Origin: Nymphaea colorata
Lineage: Eukaryota; Streptophyta; Magnoliopsida; Nymphaeales; Nymphaeaceae
Reading direction: 5' to 3'
NCBI RefSeq assembly: GCF_008831285.2
Contig: NW_022204998.1
Span: 1-39,042, forward strand
Length of the DNA: 39,042 bases
This document shows, piece after piece, positions 21,315 through 31,754 of the stretch (its first letter is position 1; the number at the start of each line of letters is the position of its first letter). The position numbers were made by a program, and so were the translations under genes. The notes under the pieces were generated by a model, which saw nothing but the letters and a program-made list of their open reading frames with translations, was not told the DNA's origin and did not search any database.

Positions 21315-23131
21315 ATGAGCGAGCCAGAACGCCCGAAGGAAAAAGTCCCCTCGCAGGCCAGGCAGGACCGCCTCAAGGAAATAGAGGCCCTCTACCGATC
21401 CCAGATCAAGCAGATCTACAGCGAGGGCAAGGATCCCCGCCCTGAAGACACAAAGAAACCCATCGAATCCCTAATCCCCAAGCCCATCGAGTCGCTCCTC
21501 CCCAAGGCTCCCGAGCCGAAGCCCCACACAGCCATGCAGTCTCCCGGTCGCAACAGCAAAGTGATGACCCATGTGAAGTCCGCAGCAACATCCCCCTCGC
21601 CGAATCCACCTCTGCCAGCAAGTATTTTCCACTGCAGGAAGATGACAGGGTAAGGGCTTCAGTGTTTCTCCGCGGATAATCCACGAGGACTATCGAGATC
21701 CTGAGGAAGGAGAACGAAACAAAAGAACTCAAAATCCGTGAGTTGGGAAACCGCTGTGAAGCTTTGGTGAGGAAATTAAAGGAACATCTATAGCCAGCAG
21801 AACTGTAAGCGGAGCTGGAGAGCTTGCGCGAATACTCTGAGGACAAGGCTTAGCGACTGGAGAACCTGTTTAAGATTAAACACGAGGAGATCTTCTTCAA
21901 GCTGAAGCTGCAGGTGATTGGACTGCTGCAGGAGTTCGGCGTGGGCAAGGACCAGCTGGCAGACATCAACGAAGTGGCCAGCGAAACTTCCCTCTTCTCC
22001 TACCTGAGTCGCAAACTGAAGGGACGCCTCAAGGACTTCCGCAGCAAATAGCAGGAGAATAGCTTCGAACTGCAGAAGGATAGGATTCTCAACCAGAAGC
22101 ACGAGGAACGCATTCACTACCTCACCGAAACTAACGAATTGCTAAGGCTGTCAGAAGGCAAGCTGAAGGGAAAAGTGGAGGACCTGAAAGCACAACTCAA
22201 CGACTACCTTGACAAGCTCAAGCAACGCCAGCAGGAAAGCGAAGAGCGCGAAAGCGAAATTTTCCGTCTCCGCAAGCAGAACGAATAGCTGTCTGCAGTC
22301 AACCAGAAACTGACCATGGCCGTGAAGGGCGTCAACGGCGAGAAAGTTGATGAGCGCAGGATCTGGGAAGCAAAGGAGCGATAAATGAAGATCTTACTCA
22401 ATAACTACCTTCTCGAGAAGAAAAAGCTGGAAAACGAGCTGGAGGAGCGTGAGGGAGAAACCGAAGAGATACTGATCAAGCAGCGCTTCCTCTAGCAGGA
22501 GAATTAACGCATCAACCGAGAGCTTGTACGCTGGAAGGAAAGGTATGAATGGCTGGAACGCGAAAAAGAGTCTCGCATCAAAGAGCTCGAAGAGGAACGC
22601 GATAATCTCGCCCTAAGCTACTAAGACTACAAAATGCAGCACAACCAGGGCATCACACTTGCCCACCGCTCTGACGTCGATGAAGCCCTCAGGAAAGTCT
22701 AGGAATACCAAGCGCATACCAAGCTGTCCTCCAGGATCTCTAGGAGGAACGCCGCTTCTGCAGCGTTCGGAGGAGCAGGCAGAGGAGCGTCTCTAGAAAT
22801 GGAGCGGGAGTGGCTTTAGCGGGTGAAGCGGCTGGAGAAGCTGAAGGAAGAGGAGCTGTTCGACATCTGCCACGATAACGAGGTGCGCCAGAACGAGCTT
22901 AGGGAGGAGTTTGAGCAGAAGGAAAAGCTGCTAGCCGAAGAGATGCAAGCTCGCATGAAGGCACTGCTGGCGGAACGCGACAAGAAGACCACAGAGCAGC
23001 ACATCGCCCTCTCCAACGAAAACGATGAGCTCCACAGGGAAATATAAAACCTGCACAAGCTGCTAGACGTCAAGGAGTCCCTGATCAACGTAATCCAGAG
23101 CAAGAACAACTGGAACCCCCAGGAAAAGTGA
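21315..23131 (+). CDS. long coiled-coil protein
   Basis: About 605 residues. The N-terminal 110 residues are Pro/Lys-rich and probably unstructured (KKPIESLIPKPIESLLPK). From about residue 120 to the end the chain is almost continuous coiled coil, with heptads such as ESLREYSEDKAQRLENLFK and REELEEEFEQ-type acidic/basic patterns. Gln at TAG/TAA is frequent. One missing base near 21580 joins the two frames; otherwise 1.5 kb is clean. No intron. It is probably a structural or scaffolding protein, plausibly ciliary or basal-body, but no specific family is recognised. Confidence 0.78.
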
Positions 23132-23304
23132 TCACCAAGTAATATTCACTAACCATTCGCTTCCCATTCCATCCTCACCCACCTATTATCAGGGTGAAGG
23201 TTGGATGCTATTCATCTGGTATATATAACTGCTCAGATGCCACTTTAATTGCATATCTTTGTATAAGTGCAAGTGGGGTGAGCGATTCCATCCAAAACGC
23301 TATT

Positions 23305-24568
23305 ATGTACATCCACCAGGGCAGCTTCACCAAGGCACTCCACAAAAGGATCATCGAATAGCCATACAATCCAGGGTAAAAGTTGCTCTTATCTAGAATT
23401 GTACTGGAAGTCTTCACGTGGTTCAGAGACAACTAGGGACTCTACGACTACCAATGCCCAACCTAGAACCTGCCTGTAGAGAGAATATGCATCAACGAAA
23501 GTGGGAAAATCTATCGTCAGACCAATTGTAACTCTATGCCTATTTAGCAACCAAGATCATCTTCATCACAGAGGACAGAGGAACATACTTCGAGATGAAA
23601 AACATTTTCGTCGCATCAGTCCTATACGATGATGCCACCAAACAGTACCGCATCCAATCAGCAGAGACAACCGGAGTCCGCCCATACCCCTTCATGACCT
23701 AGGAAATGCCAGAATACAATAGCAACTCCTATGTATCAGTGGCTGACTTTTGTAAGGATCCCAACCAGTAGGGATACCCCTTGAAGTGGGCAGCATCATT
23801 CGGCTCGGGAAAGTTAGCTTATAGGTGATTGAAATAAACGATGAGAATGGGGTGAAGCAGATGAGAGAGACTTCCCACTTGGACACCAACCAAGGAGTCT
23901 ACATCGTCTAGCCTAACAAACAGCAAAAGGCATTTGCAGAGTGTGTCTTTGTGAGTAGCATACAGTAGGTAACCCTCTCATCACGCCCTGCATGTGCAGT
24001 GGCTCGTGCGGTCTCATCCACGTGGGCTGTCTCAAGTAATGGATCAACATGAAGGTGAAGAGCGTGGTGACTGACAATGCTGTCAGCTACAATTTCTCAA
24101 GGTTTTAATGCTAAATTGCAAACAGCTTTACCCCAAACCATCGTACTCACAAACAGAACAGAAATCGTTCTCCTTGAATATCTCAAAGTTAACAGGCCTT
24201 ACATCATCCTCGAAAGTCGCACTCATAGCAAAAGCACGCATATACTTTTTCCAACCTAAACCAACCCTGTCAAAATCGGCAGAGGCCACAATTCCAATCT
24301 CAGGATCGACGATATCACTGTCTCAAGGCTCCATGCTGAGGTGAGTTTGTCTCGAGGGCAATTCTACATCAGTGATTTGCAATCTAAGTTTGGGACGCTA
24401 GTGAAATTTAAGGAATAATTTGTGTTGAAAGATAAATTGAGACTGCAATCAGGAAGATCAACGTTTACCTTCACTCACTATAGTCCAGGCATCTACTCTA
24501 CGCCCAAAAAGAATACTCAAGGATTGCGAAAAGAGACATCACAGTTGAAAAGCTAGCGATACGAATGA
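23305..24568 (+). CDS. RINGv (C4HC3)-FHA domain protein
   Basis: A 20-nt intron at 23528-23547 restores the frame. The order is an N-terminal region, an FHA-like strand pair (VGSIIRLGKVSLQVIEI), a RINGv/MARCH-type zinc finger (CRVC ... NPLITPCMCSGSCGLIHVGC ... CQIC) and a C-terminal FHA domain (VKIGRGHNSNLRIDDITVSR, LHAEV, SKFGTL). RINGv domains recruit E2 enzymes for ubiquitin transfer and FHA domains bind phospho-Thr, so a phosphorylation-dependent E3 ligase is likely. Four missing bases (near 23783, 23938, 24111 and 24165) are required. The predicted length from ATG 23305 is about 415 residues. Codons upstream to about 23205 are also open, and the true start may lie there. Confidence 0.75.
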
Positions 24569-24705
24569 TTTCTATGATTTTTTATTCTCACAATGAGGGG
24601 CTGGTCTAATTGTGGAGTGATTATGCGGGTGGTGAAAGTTAGCATGTGTGGATATTTAAATGGAGGGGGGTTTTTCAACTTTAAATATTGACTATAATAG
24701 TTCAA

Positions 24706-25612
24706 ATGTAGAAAGTGAGCATTGAGATCCTTGATATCGGGCAGGAAAGCATCCGCTTCGCCCTCACCGGCTGCGACGTCAGCCTCGCCAACGCCCTCCG
24801 ACGCATCATGATCTCAGAAGTACCCACACTGGCGCCCCACCTCGTCAGCATCGTCGAAAACACCTCAGTACTCCATGACGAATTCCTGTGCCAACGCATC
24901 GGCCTCATCCCCTTCGTCAGCGATGCCGTCGACGAGTTCAAGTACCCCTGGGAATGCTCCTGCGCAGAGAAGAGCGTGGAGGACTGCCAGGTCTGCAAGG
25001 CATACTTCATGCTGGAGGCCAAGAACACCGGAGAGGAAGTGATGGAGGTGACCTCGCTGCACATCCGCTCAGTCTTCGACCAGCTAAAGTCCGAAGAGGA
25101 GGAGATTCGTCCCGTGCAGCCAGTGCAATACTTTTCGAACCGCAACAAAGAGGAACGCATCGGTATTCCCATCGTGAAGCTCGCCAAGAACCAGGAGATC
25201 AAGATTCGCTTCGAGGTGCAGAAGGGCATCGGAAAAATGCACGCCAAGTGGTCGCCAGTCGCCCTCGCCACCTTCCAGCCAGACCCCGAGATCAAGATCG
25301 ATGATTCTATCGATCTGAATACCCAGCAAAAGTTCGCAATCCGAGACTCCTGCCCCGTGAAGGTGTTTGAAGTGCATGAGGGCGTGTTCGAGTGGTCAGC
25401 CAGGAGAAGTGCATCTTTTGCGGTGAGTGCAAGAAGACTGCTGAGGCGCTGGATATGGCGAACCTGAAGAACTTCCTGAGGATCGGCAAGAAGAAGGACA
25501 GTACATCTTCAAGGTGGAATCGGTAAACTCCCTTTCTCCGGTCGCCATCGTCAAGAAAGCCATGGCAGTCCTGCGCGAAAAGCTCAAGGAAATCGAGGAG
25601 AGCATCCACTGA
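24706..25612 (+). CDS. RPB3: RNA polymerase II subunit Rpb3
   Basis: The protein begins MQKVSIEILDIG; the second codon is TAG read as Gln, so ordinary gene finders would start at GTG 24715. Alpha/Rpb3-type motifs are clear: ANALRRIMISEVPTLAPHLV, DEFLCQRIGLIPF, a zinc site C-S-C...C-Q-V-C, KKGIGKMHAKW-like (QKGIGKMHAKWSPVALATF) and the C-terminal YIFKVESVNSLSP. It is an assembly-platform subunit of nuclear RNA polymerase II. A ferredoxin-like Cys set (CPVKVF and CIFCGEC) lies between residues about 212 and 240. Two missing bases (near 25391 and 25493) break the frame. A 20-nt GT-AG stretch spans the first break but starts GTG, so an intron is less likely. The predicted length is 302 residues. 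Confidence 0.9.
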
Positions 25613-25706
25613 TCAGCAATCACTTAGCCATTCAATCATATTCACCTATATTCACCTTACCCCTACCTTTATTCTTTGAATTTAGTAATCGTATTAAGTT
25701 ATACAA

Positions 25707-26608
25707 ATGGGACCGAAAAAAGACCCTAAGAATGCTGTGGAAGAACCACCGAAGGAGGTATAGCCAGAACCACAACCGTTCTAGCTGGTTGGATATGGCA
25801 GGTTTGAATACTTAAATGGAGTGGTCTACGAAGGCAATTGGAAGATAGTAAAGGGTGTAAAGGTCAAACAGGGATACGGTCGACTACTGCTTCCCTTCGA
25901 TCCACAGAGCGCAAGCCAAGAGTACTATGAGGGAAACTGGGAGACGACAGGATTGAAGGATACGGTAGCTATTATTATCCTGATGGTGCAGTCTACAGCG
26001 GATAGTGGGTGGAGGAAAGCAGCACGGAAGGGGCAAGTTTACCTTCGCCAACGGAACTCACTACGACGGCATATGGAAGGACCACCAAATGCACGGAAGC
26101 GGATACTACGTGGACCACTTGGACGCAAGTGGGAAGGGGAATTCAGGGACGGTGTGTTTGAAAGCAGGAGGCAGATGGAGCTCAGCAAGTAGAAAATGCT
26201 CTAGGGACGCAAAGAGGAGATAAAGCAGTAAATCAAAGGCACAGTGAACAAGATGGTGGCAATATTGGAGAAGGAGGAAAATTACGGGGAAAAAATTGCT
26301 CACTTCTTTGCTTTGGGAGAGCTGGTGAAGACGTTCATCAGTGGCTAGCTGGTGAGTTTGGACAGCAAGTCCAAATAGGAATGGCTGTAGCTTCTAAAGC
26401 TGGCATAAATGGATAATTCGTGCTCCTGCAGCGTCGTGTGGACTGTAAGACACTTCCGAGCGAGCGAATCTTGGTAAGGCAGCAGCAAGGAGAAGGACAA
26501 ATCGCCGAGATCTTCTTCAACAAAGGCGGAAAAAAGAGCAGCCTGCTTTTCCTGCAGGTCCAAAAGGCAAGATGGATCGTAGCAGCATCCAAGGAGGAAG
26601 TCAACTGA
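25707..26608 (+). CDS. MORN-repeat protein with helical C-terminal domain
   Basis: About 301 residues starting MGPKKDPKNAVEEPPKE. Five MORN-like units follow (YEGNWKIVKG, YYEGNWETT, YSGQW, YDGIWKDHQMHG and WEGEFRDG) with Y/F-x-G-x-W and G-Y-G spacing. A charged helical part, then a small domain (VLLQRRVDCKTLPSERILV onward) end the protein at VAASKEEVN. Four single missing bases (near 25952, 26012, 26118 and 26413) are needed to connect the frames. With them the length is a whole number of codons. No intron. A radial spoke or other axonemal scaffold role is possible. Confidence 0.72.
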
Positions 26609-26688
26609 CCAACAGCCTCATATAAGTTTTAATTGCAATCGATGACTCATATTGGCGGTAGCGATTTTGGTGTGATTGAATGTGTGGA

Positions 26689-27599
26689 TCAAGAAGAACA
26701 AGCAGTCGAGATGGCATAGCCGTTGAGTGCGTCCCAATGGCTATCCCAGATCATGAAGCCCTCCAGCTGGTAGCCATTTGTGCTGATCCAGCTCTTGAAC
26801 TGAGTGATGACGGCGGGTGAGGCGTAGAAGCTGGATCCTCCTGCCGATGTGGAGGCCTAAAGACCGATCAGCAACTTGCTTCCAGAAATACCGTTGTATC
26901 CAGAGATGGGAGTAGTGAGGAGGTTAGCCCAGTTGAGATAGACTCCTGCAGGTATCCCACTGAACCGCCAGCGTAGCTGTCATACCCATTGTTGTAAGCC
27001 TGAGGCTGGTAGAAGTCGATGTATTGATCGGCCAGGTTGACGATGGGGATGAAGTAGTTCCAAGGCTGTCCAGGAGTATCGGGGGTGGGAATGAAGCCGA
27101 CGCTGCCGATCACTGCCACGTCTTCGGGAGAAACGATGATCAACTTGTTGTTTCCGATGGCCGCCCTCAGAGATTGGATGGTATTGGCGACGGTGCGGGG
27201 GGTCGCCATGTAGTTTTCGATATCGAGATCCACACCATCGAGGTTGTAAGTGACGAGGATGTTGGCCATGGAGCTGATGAAGTTGCTGATGCTGGTGGCG
27301 GTGGAGAACACGAAGGGCCAGTTGCCGTTCTGTCCGCCCACTGAAATGAGTACCTTCTTTCCACTGGCCTGCCAATTCGCCACCAGAGTTCCTGGGAAGT
27401 TGGCATCGTCGACGAGGACGGTTCCATCGGCTTGGGGATTGGCGAATGCCAAAATCACGAATTTGACGTTGGGATTGACATCGTCAGTGGTGGATTGGCC
27501 ACAGAAGTCGCCTCCGAAGCCACAGTAAAAGATGGATACGGGGAGAGTCTGTATGCAGACGAAGCCTACAAGGAGTAGGATGATAACAGAGGTCTTCAT
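26689..27599 (-). CDS. GH18 chitinase-like enzyme, tandem copy 1
   Basis: 303 residues with a signal peptide (MKTSVIILLLVGFVCIQTL). The GH18 barrel shows SIFYCGFGGDFCGQ at strand 1, VLISVGGQNGNW at strand 3, the catalytic DGVDLDIEN motif with the acid Glu, and DFYQPQAYNN late in the barrel. The C-terminal GFMIWDSHWDALNGY matches the last strand. It should hydrolyse chitin or related GlcNAc polymers, presumably in food vacuoles or outside the cell. One base is missing near 26947 (CTGCAGGAG|TC). No intron. It shares most motifs with the two downstream copies in the same orientation. Confidence 0.9.
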
Positions 27600-27840
27600 A
27601 AATAAAATGCAAGAATAAAATCATGCCAGTTTTTACCATCAGTTGACCGTAATGGGCAAATAATCGAAGAAAACCAATGCTTTAAGTTGAAATAAATTAG
27701 CAACTGCTTACTGGTTGAGTAATTAGAGCTTAGGTGAAAAGTAAGTTTGAATAGTTGGTGAAAAAGTCAAATATAAGTAAGTTTACATTTAGGAATTCGA
27801 TAGATTTTTGTGATATAGATAAGATCGAAGATGATATGGA

Positions 27841-28763
27841 TCAAGCCGAGCAGGCGTTGGAGATTACGCGCCCGTTCAGAGTGTCCCAGTTGGAATCCCA
27901 AAGCATGAAGCCCTTGAGCTCGTGGTTGTTGGCGGCAATCCAGCTCTTGAACTGGGAAATAGTGTCAGGAGTGGAATAGTATCCGGCGACTCCAGCAGTT
28001 GGGGAGGCCAACAGACCGATCAGCAGCTTCTTTCCAGCAACTCCGGAGAAGTTGGGAATGGGGGTGTCCCACTGGCCAGTGCCCTGGAGGTTTCTCCAGT
28101 TCTCGTAGACGTCCTGGAGGTAGCGAAGAGATCCTCCTACTTCTCCGTCGTACCAGTTATTATAAGCTTGGGGCTGATAATAGTCAATGGCACTGTCGCA
28201 AGGTCCACAATAGGCACGAAATAGTTGAAGGGGTTTCCTCCAGCATCGGGAGTGGGGACGGTAGTGCCTTGGTAGATGGCAACGTCTTCAGGAGAGACAA
28301 TGATGAGTCTGGTTCCAAGGGCAGCCTTGAGTTGAATGATGGCATTGGCAACGGTACGGGGGGTTGCATTGTAACTTTCAATATCCAGGTCGACTCCATC
28401 CAATCCGTACTTGTTGACAATTGTGGTGAGAGAGTTGATGAAGTTGTTGATGCTGTCTGCGGAAGCGAACACGTTGCCCCAGTTTCCATTCTGGCCACCA
28501 ACGGAAATGATGACCTTCTTTCCTTTGGATTGCCAGCTGTTGACCAAGTCAGTGGGGAAGTTGGCATCGTCGATAGTTACGCTGCCGTCGGGATTTGTGT
28601 TCACGAAGGCCAGAATAACAAACGAGGCGGCAGGGTTCACATCATCCGTATTAGATTGACCGCAGAAATCACCGCCAAATCCGCAGTAGAAGATAGAGAC
28701 ATCGTACGCCTGAGCCTGGAAGCCAGCGATGATGAGAAGTAATAAAACAGAAGCGAACTTCAT
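27841..28763 (-). CDS. GH18 chitinase-like enzyme, tandem copy 2
   Basis: 307 residues, signal peptide MKFASVLLLLIIAGFQAQA, same order of motifs: SIFYCGFGGDFCGQ, VIISVGGQNGNWG, DGVDLDIES with the catalytic Glu, YYQPQAYNNWYD and GFMLWDSNWDTLNG. One missing base near 28197 splits the frame before the QPQAYNN strand. It ends CSA before TGA. Secretion and chitin hydrolysis are inferred from the family. Confidence 0.9.
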
Positions 28764-28863
28764 TAATTAATATAATGGTCATCATACTACCATTCAATAT
28801 AACATAAATCTCCTTATGCATCCTCCCCACAAGAGCAAGAGGATAATTATTCTGAGAAATTAA

Positions 28864-29783
28864 TCATGAGGTGCATGCCGTTGAGATGAGATAACCATTG
28901 AGAGCGTCCCAGTTGCTATCCCAGATCATAAAACCACGCAGAGGGTAGTTGTTGGCGGCCAGCCAATCCTTAAAATCTTGGATTATTTGGGATTGACGTA
29001 GTAGTTTGAACCGCCTGCTGAGGTGGAGGCCTACAGACCGATCAGCAACTTGTTTCCGTCGACTCCGCTGAAGTTGGGAATGGGAGAGGCCCAGTTCACC
29101 ATGCCCTGCAAGTTGCGCCAGTTCAGGTAGACTTCTTGATGTAATCAACGGTTCCGTAGGTCATCTCGTACCAGTTGTTGTAGGCTTGAGGTTGATAGAA
29201 GTCGATGGCGTGGTCAGCCAGCTGGATGATTGGCACGAAGTAGTTGTAGTAACCGGTCGCTTGGTCAGCATAGGCACTCCGAACTCCTGCATGACGGTCA
29301 CATCCTCGGGGGAGACCACAATTAGTTGGCCGTCTCCCAGGGCGGCTCTCAGTTCAAGAATCATGTTGGCGACGGTGCGGGGAGTAGCCAAGTAGTTCTC
29401 GATGTCAAGGTCGACTCCATCAAGGCCGTACTTGTTGACGATGCCAACGAGGGCGTTGACAAAGTTAGTTGTGCTGGTGGCGCTGGCGAAGACGTTGGGC
29501 CAGTTGCCGTTTTGTCCGCCCACGGAGATGAGCACGTTCTTTCCACTGGCCTGCCAGGCCGCGATGAGGTCGGTGGGGAAGTTGGCGTCGTCAGCAATGA
29601 CGCTGCCGTCGGTCTGTGTGTTCACAAAGGCAAGGATCACGTTTTTGACGTTGGGATTGACGTCGTCTGTAGATGATTGTCCGCAGAAGTTGCCGCCGAA
29701 ACCACAGTAGAACATGGAACGTCGTGACCGGCAAGGACGATTGAGGAGAGGGTAAGAAGCAAGAGAAGGCTAGTGAGCTTCAT
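28864..29783 (-). CDS. GH18 chitinase-like enzyme, tandem copy 3
   Basis: About 307 residues, signal peptide MKLTSLLLLLTLSSIVLAG. Motifs: MFYCGFGGNFCGQ, VLISVGGQNGNW, DGVDLDIEN, DFYQPQAYNNWYE and GFMIWDSNWDALNGY. It is closest to copy 1 in the catalytic half. Four missing bases (near 29716, 29270, 29135 and 28996) break the frame, more than in its sisters. Each has the form of a lost base and the protein is otherwise fully conserved, so I treat it as a functional gene with sequence errors. Relaxed selection is the alternative. Confidence 0.83.
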
Positions 29784-29929
29784 TGTGATATAACTATTAA
29801 ACACCAATAAAACATTCATCTAAAGGGCCACTATATGCCACCAATTTATCAAATGAGTCCCATTTACTCTTCAGTATGAGTAGGTTAATGATTAATATGA
29901 ATGGCGGCAGGGACAGAGGATGGATCAAA

Positions 29930-30821
29930 TCACACGTAGAACGCCAATTCCACCTGCTTTATGCCGTTTCCGTAATAGACTCCGCCGAAAGTGTTCTTGC
30001 TGAAGAAGGCATAGGCCACGTATCCTGGCCATAGGAATGAACGCACCGTTCCGAACGATTGGTTGTGTTCACCTGCGCAGACCAAAAGTGAGGGTTCTGG
30101 ATGCGGTCGAACAAGTCGAAGGTGAAAATCGCCTCCACGCTTTCTAAATCTCTTCCTCTTTACCTATTCTGGAGCGCGCCTCTGCGGAGAGGGGATAGCG
30201 GAAGTGGCGGAAGCTACTCAGCGAGAACTAGTATCCCCCTACGCCCTTGAACTCATCGTTGTAGCGGAGTTCGTGGGAAGTAGCCATGCGGAAGGCGCCG
30301 AGAGGGGCAAGCTGGCATTCCTGCTCAATGGCTGCCACTGTGTAAGCGAGTCTATCCTCTTCAGTGTAGCTCTTCGGCTGCACTTCACTGCCTCTTCCTC
30401 TTCTGAGTCATCCTCGTTCTTCTGCGGAGGCTGGGCCTCGCCTTCGGGGACGGCCTGCAGGACGGTTTGCGGGTTGCCCGTGAAGGGGGCACTGTTGTGG
30501 GAGTTGGCATTGGGTCGGTTGTACTGGTCGAGGGCGGGGAGTTCTGCGAAGATGAACTTGTCAGTGCTGTAGAAGAATTTCTTATGCGGGAAGGAGTACT
30601 GCCCTTGAAGTCGACAGCCATGGCGATGTAGTAGGGCGATCCCGTTGTTGTTATCTTGCCCCAGAAGAGCAACTGATCCGCGTTGGCCAACTCAGACAAA
30701 CGGATGAGCGCCAGCTAGAGCTTCAGTCTTCGTCAGAGAGCACGTACCGCTAGGGGGTGTCGAGGACCAGTCCGATCTATTCCAGAGCCTGTCCCTCCTC
30801 CTTGATCGAGTAGATGTTCAT
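29930..30821 (-). CDS. RSP9: radial spoke head protein RSP9
   Basis: About 291 residues. A 20-nt intron at 30144-30163 joins the last exon. RSP9 landmarks are ADQLLFWGKI, YYIAMAVDFKG, FPHKKFFYSTDKFIFAELP, an ECQLAPLGAFRMA segment, FRHFRYPLSAEA, FLWPGYVAYAFF and the terminal VYYGNGIKQVELAF. RSP9 partners RSP4/6 in the radial spoke head. Four missing bases (near 30708, 30605, 30384 and 30058) break the frame; with them the length is 292 codons including the stop. The start is MNIYSIKEEG. The 3' end faces the chitinase array. Confidence 0.9.
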
Positions 30822-30954
30822 ATTTGAAACTTATAATAAGCAATCCACCACCGAAGCCCATTCTTTGACCATGCTAATTTCCCTATTCCCCACCCAGCAC
30901 AATTCTGGTAGTTTTGATGCAATAAACTGCGATTTGTTTAAATTGTATAGTTAT

Positions 30955-31754
30955 ATGAGCGACGAGGAGGAAGAGAACAGCGCCGAGGAGGAGGAAGAGG
31001 AGGAGGATGAGGAGAACGAGGACGATGAGGATGAATAGGAAGAAGGAGACGACGAGGATGACGAAGACGAAGAGGATGGGGACGACGAGGAAGACGAGGA
31101 TGAGGATGAGGATGAAGAGGGGTAGTAGGAGGAGGATGAGGGCGGCAGCAACGAAGAAAGCAAGGAGGAAAGCGAGCAGCCACCGGACAAGCTGCCCAAA
31201 TTCAGGTCCATCGAGCCAGAAGAGTTCAAATTCACCAGTTTGCTTTCCGAAATCTCCAGCCTATCCGTCAGCGTGGACCGCTTTATCAATACCCTGCCGT
31301 CCCACGGTGGCTCCTCCTCATACTCTCGCTCCTCCTACATGCCTCCGCCCATGCGGCAGCCCTAGATTCCGCTTATACTCCCGCGGGAGGAGCCGCGAGT
31401 GGTGGTGATGAAGGACGAAGACACGCAGGTGAGCATGCAGCCCCAGATCGTGATCCAGCCGACGCGGGTGGAGAAGCCGCCCGTGGAGCCCGCCTACAAG
31501 ATCTCCAACGAGAGCAGCAAGTTCCTGGCGCAGCTCTACGAGGAGAACAAGAAGTTGAAACGGTGGCAGAACAGCTCCCACTCAGTCAACAACCACTCCT
31601 CCGCCTCCGGGTGTACTCCTCTCCCCATCTAGTCTACGGCAGTCGCGAGCGCTTCGAGCGGCAACAGTACGAGAAGGGCCTCTTCAATGTCGAGGAGCGG
31701 AACAAGGAGATCGACGAAGCCATCGAGATGCTGAAACGCTAGAGCGAATCGTGA
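30955..31754 (+). CDS. acidic protein, function unknown
   Basis: About 266 residues. The first about 65 are almost entirely Glu and Asp with a few Gln (TAG) and Gly, starting MSDEEEENSAEEEEEE. The rest is mixed: a Ser-rich stretch, a Pro/Val-rich middle and a helical C-terminus (FERQQYEKGLFNVEERNKEID) ending KRQSES before TGA. The Glu/Asp tract causes long spurious frames on other strands. One missing base near 31611 (a G run) shifts the frame near the C-terminus. No family recognised. Its 3' end may overlap an antisense frame at 31684-32328. Confidence 0.65.

Noticed and set aside
30938-31289. Long minus-strand Ser-rich and Pro/His-rich ORFs
   Set aside because: They are antisense shadows of the Glu/Asp tract in the acidic protein.
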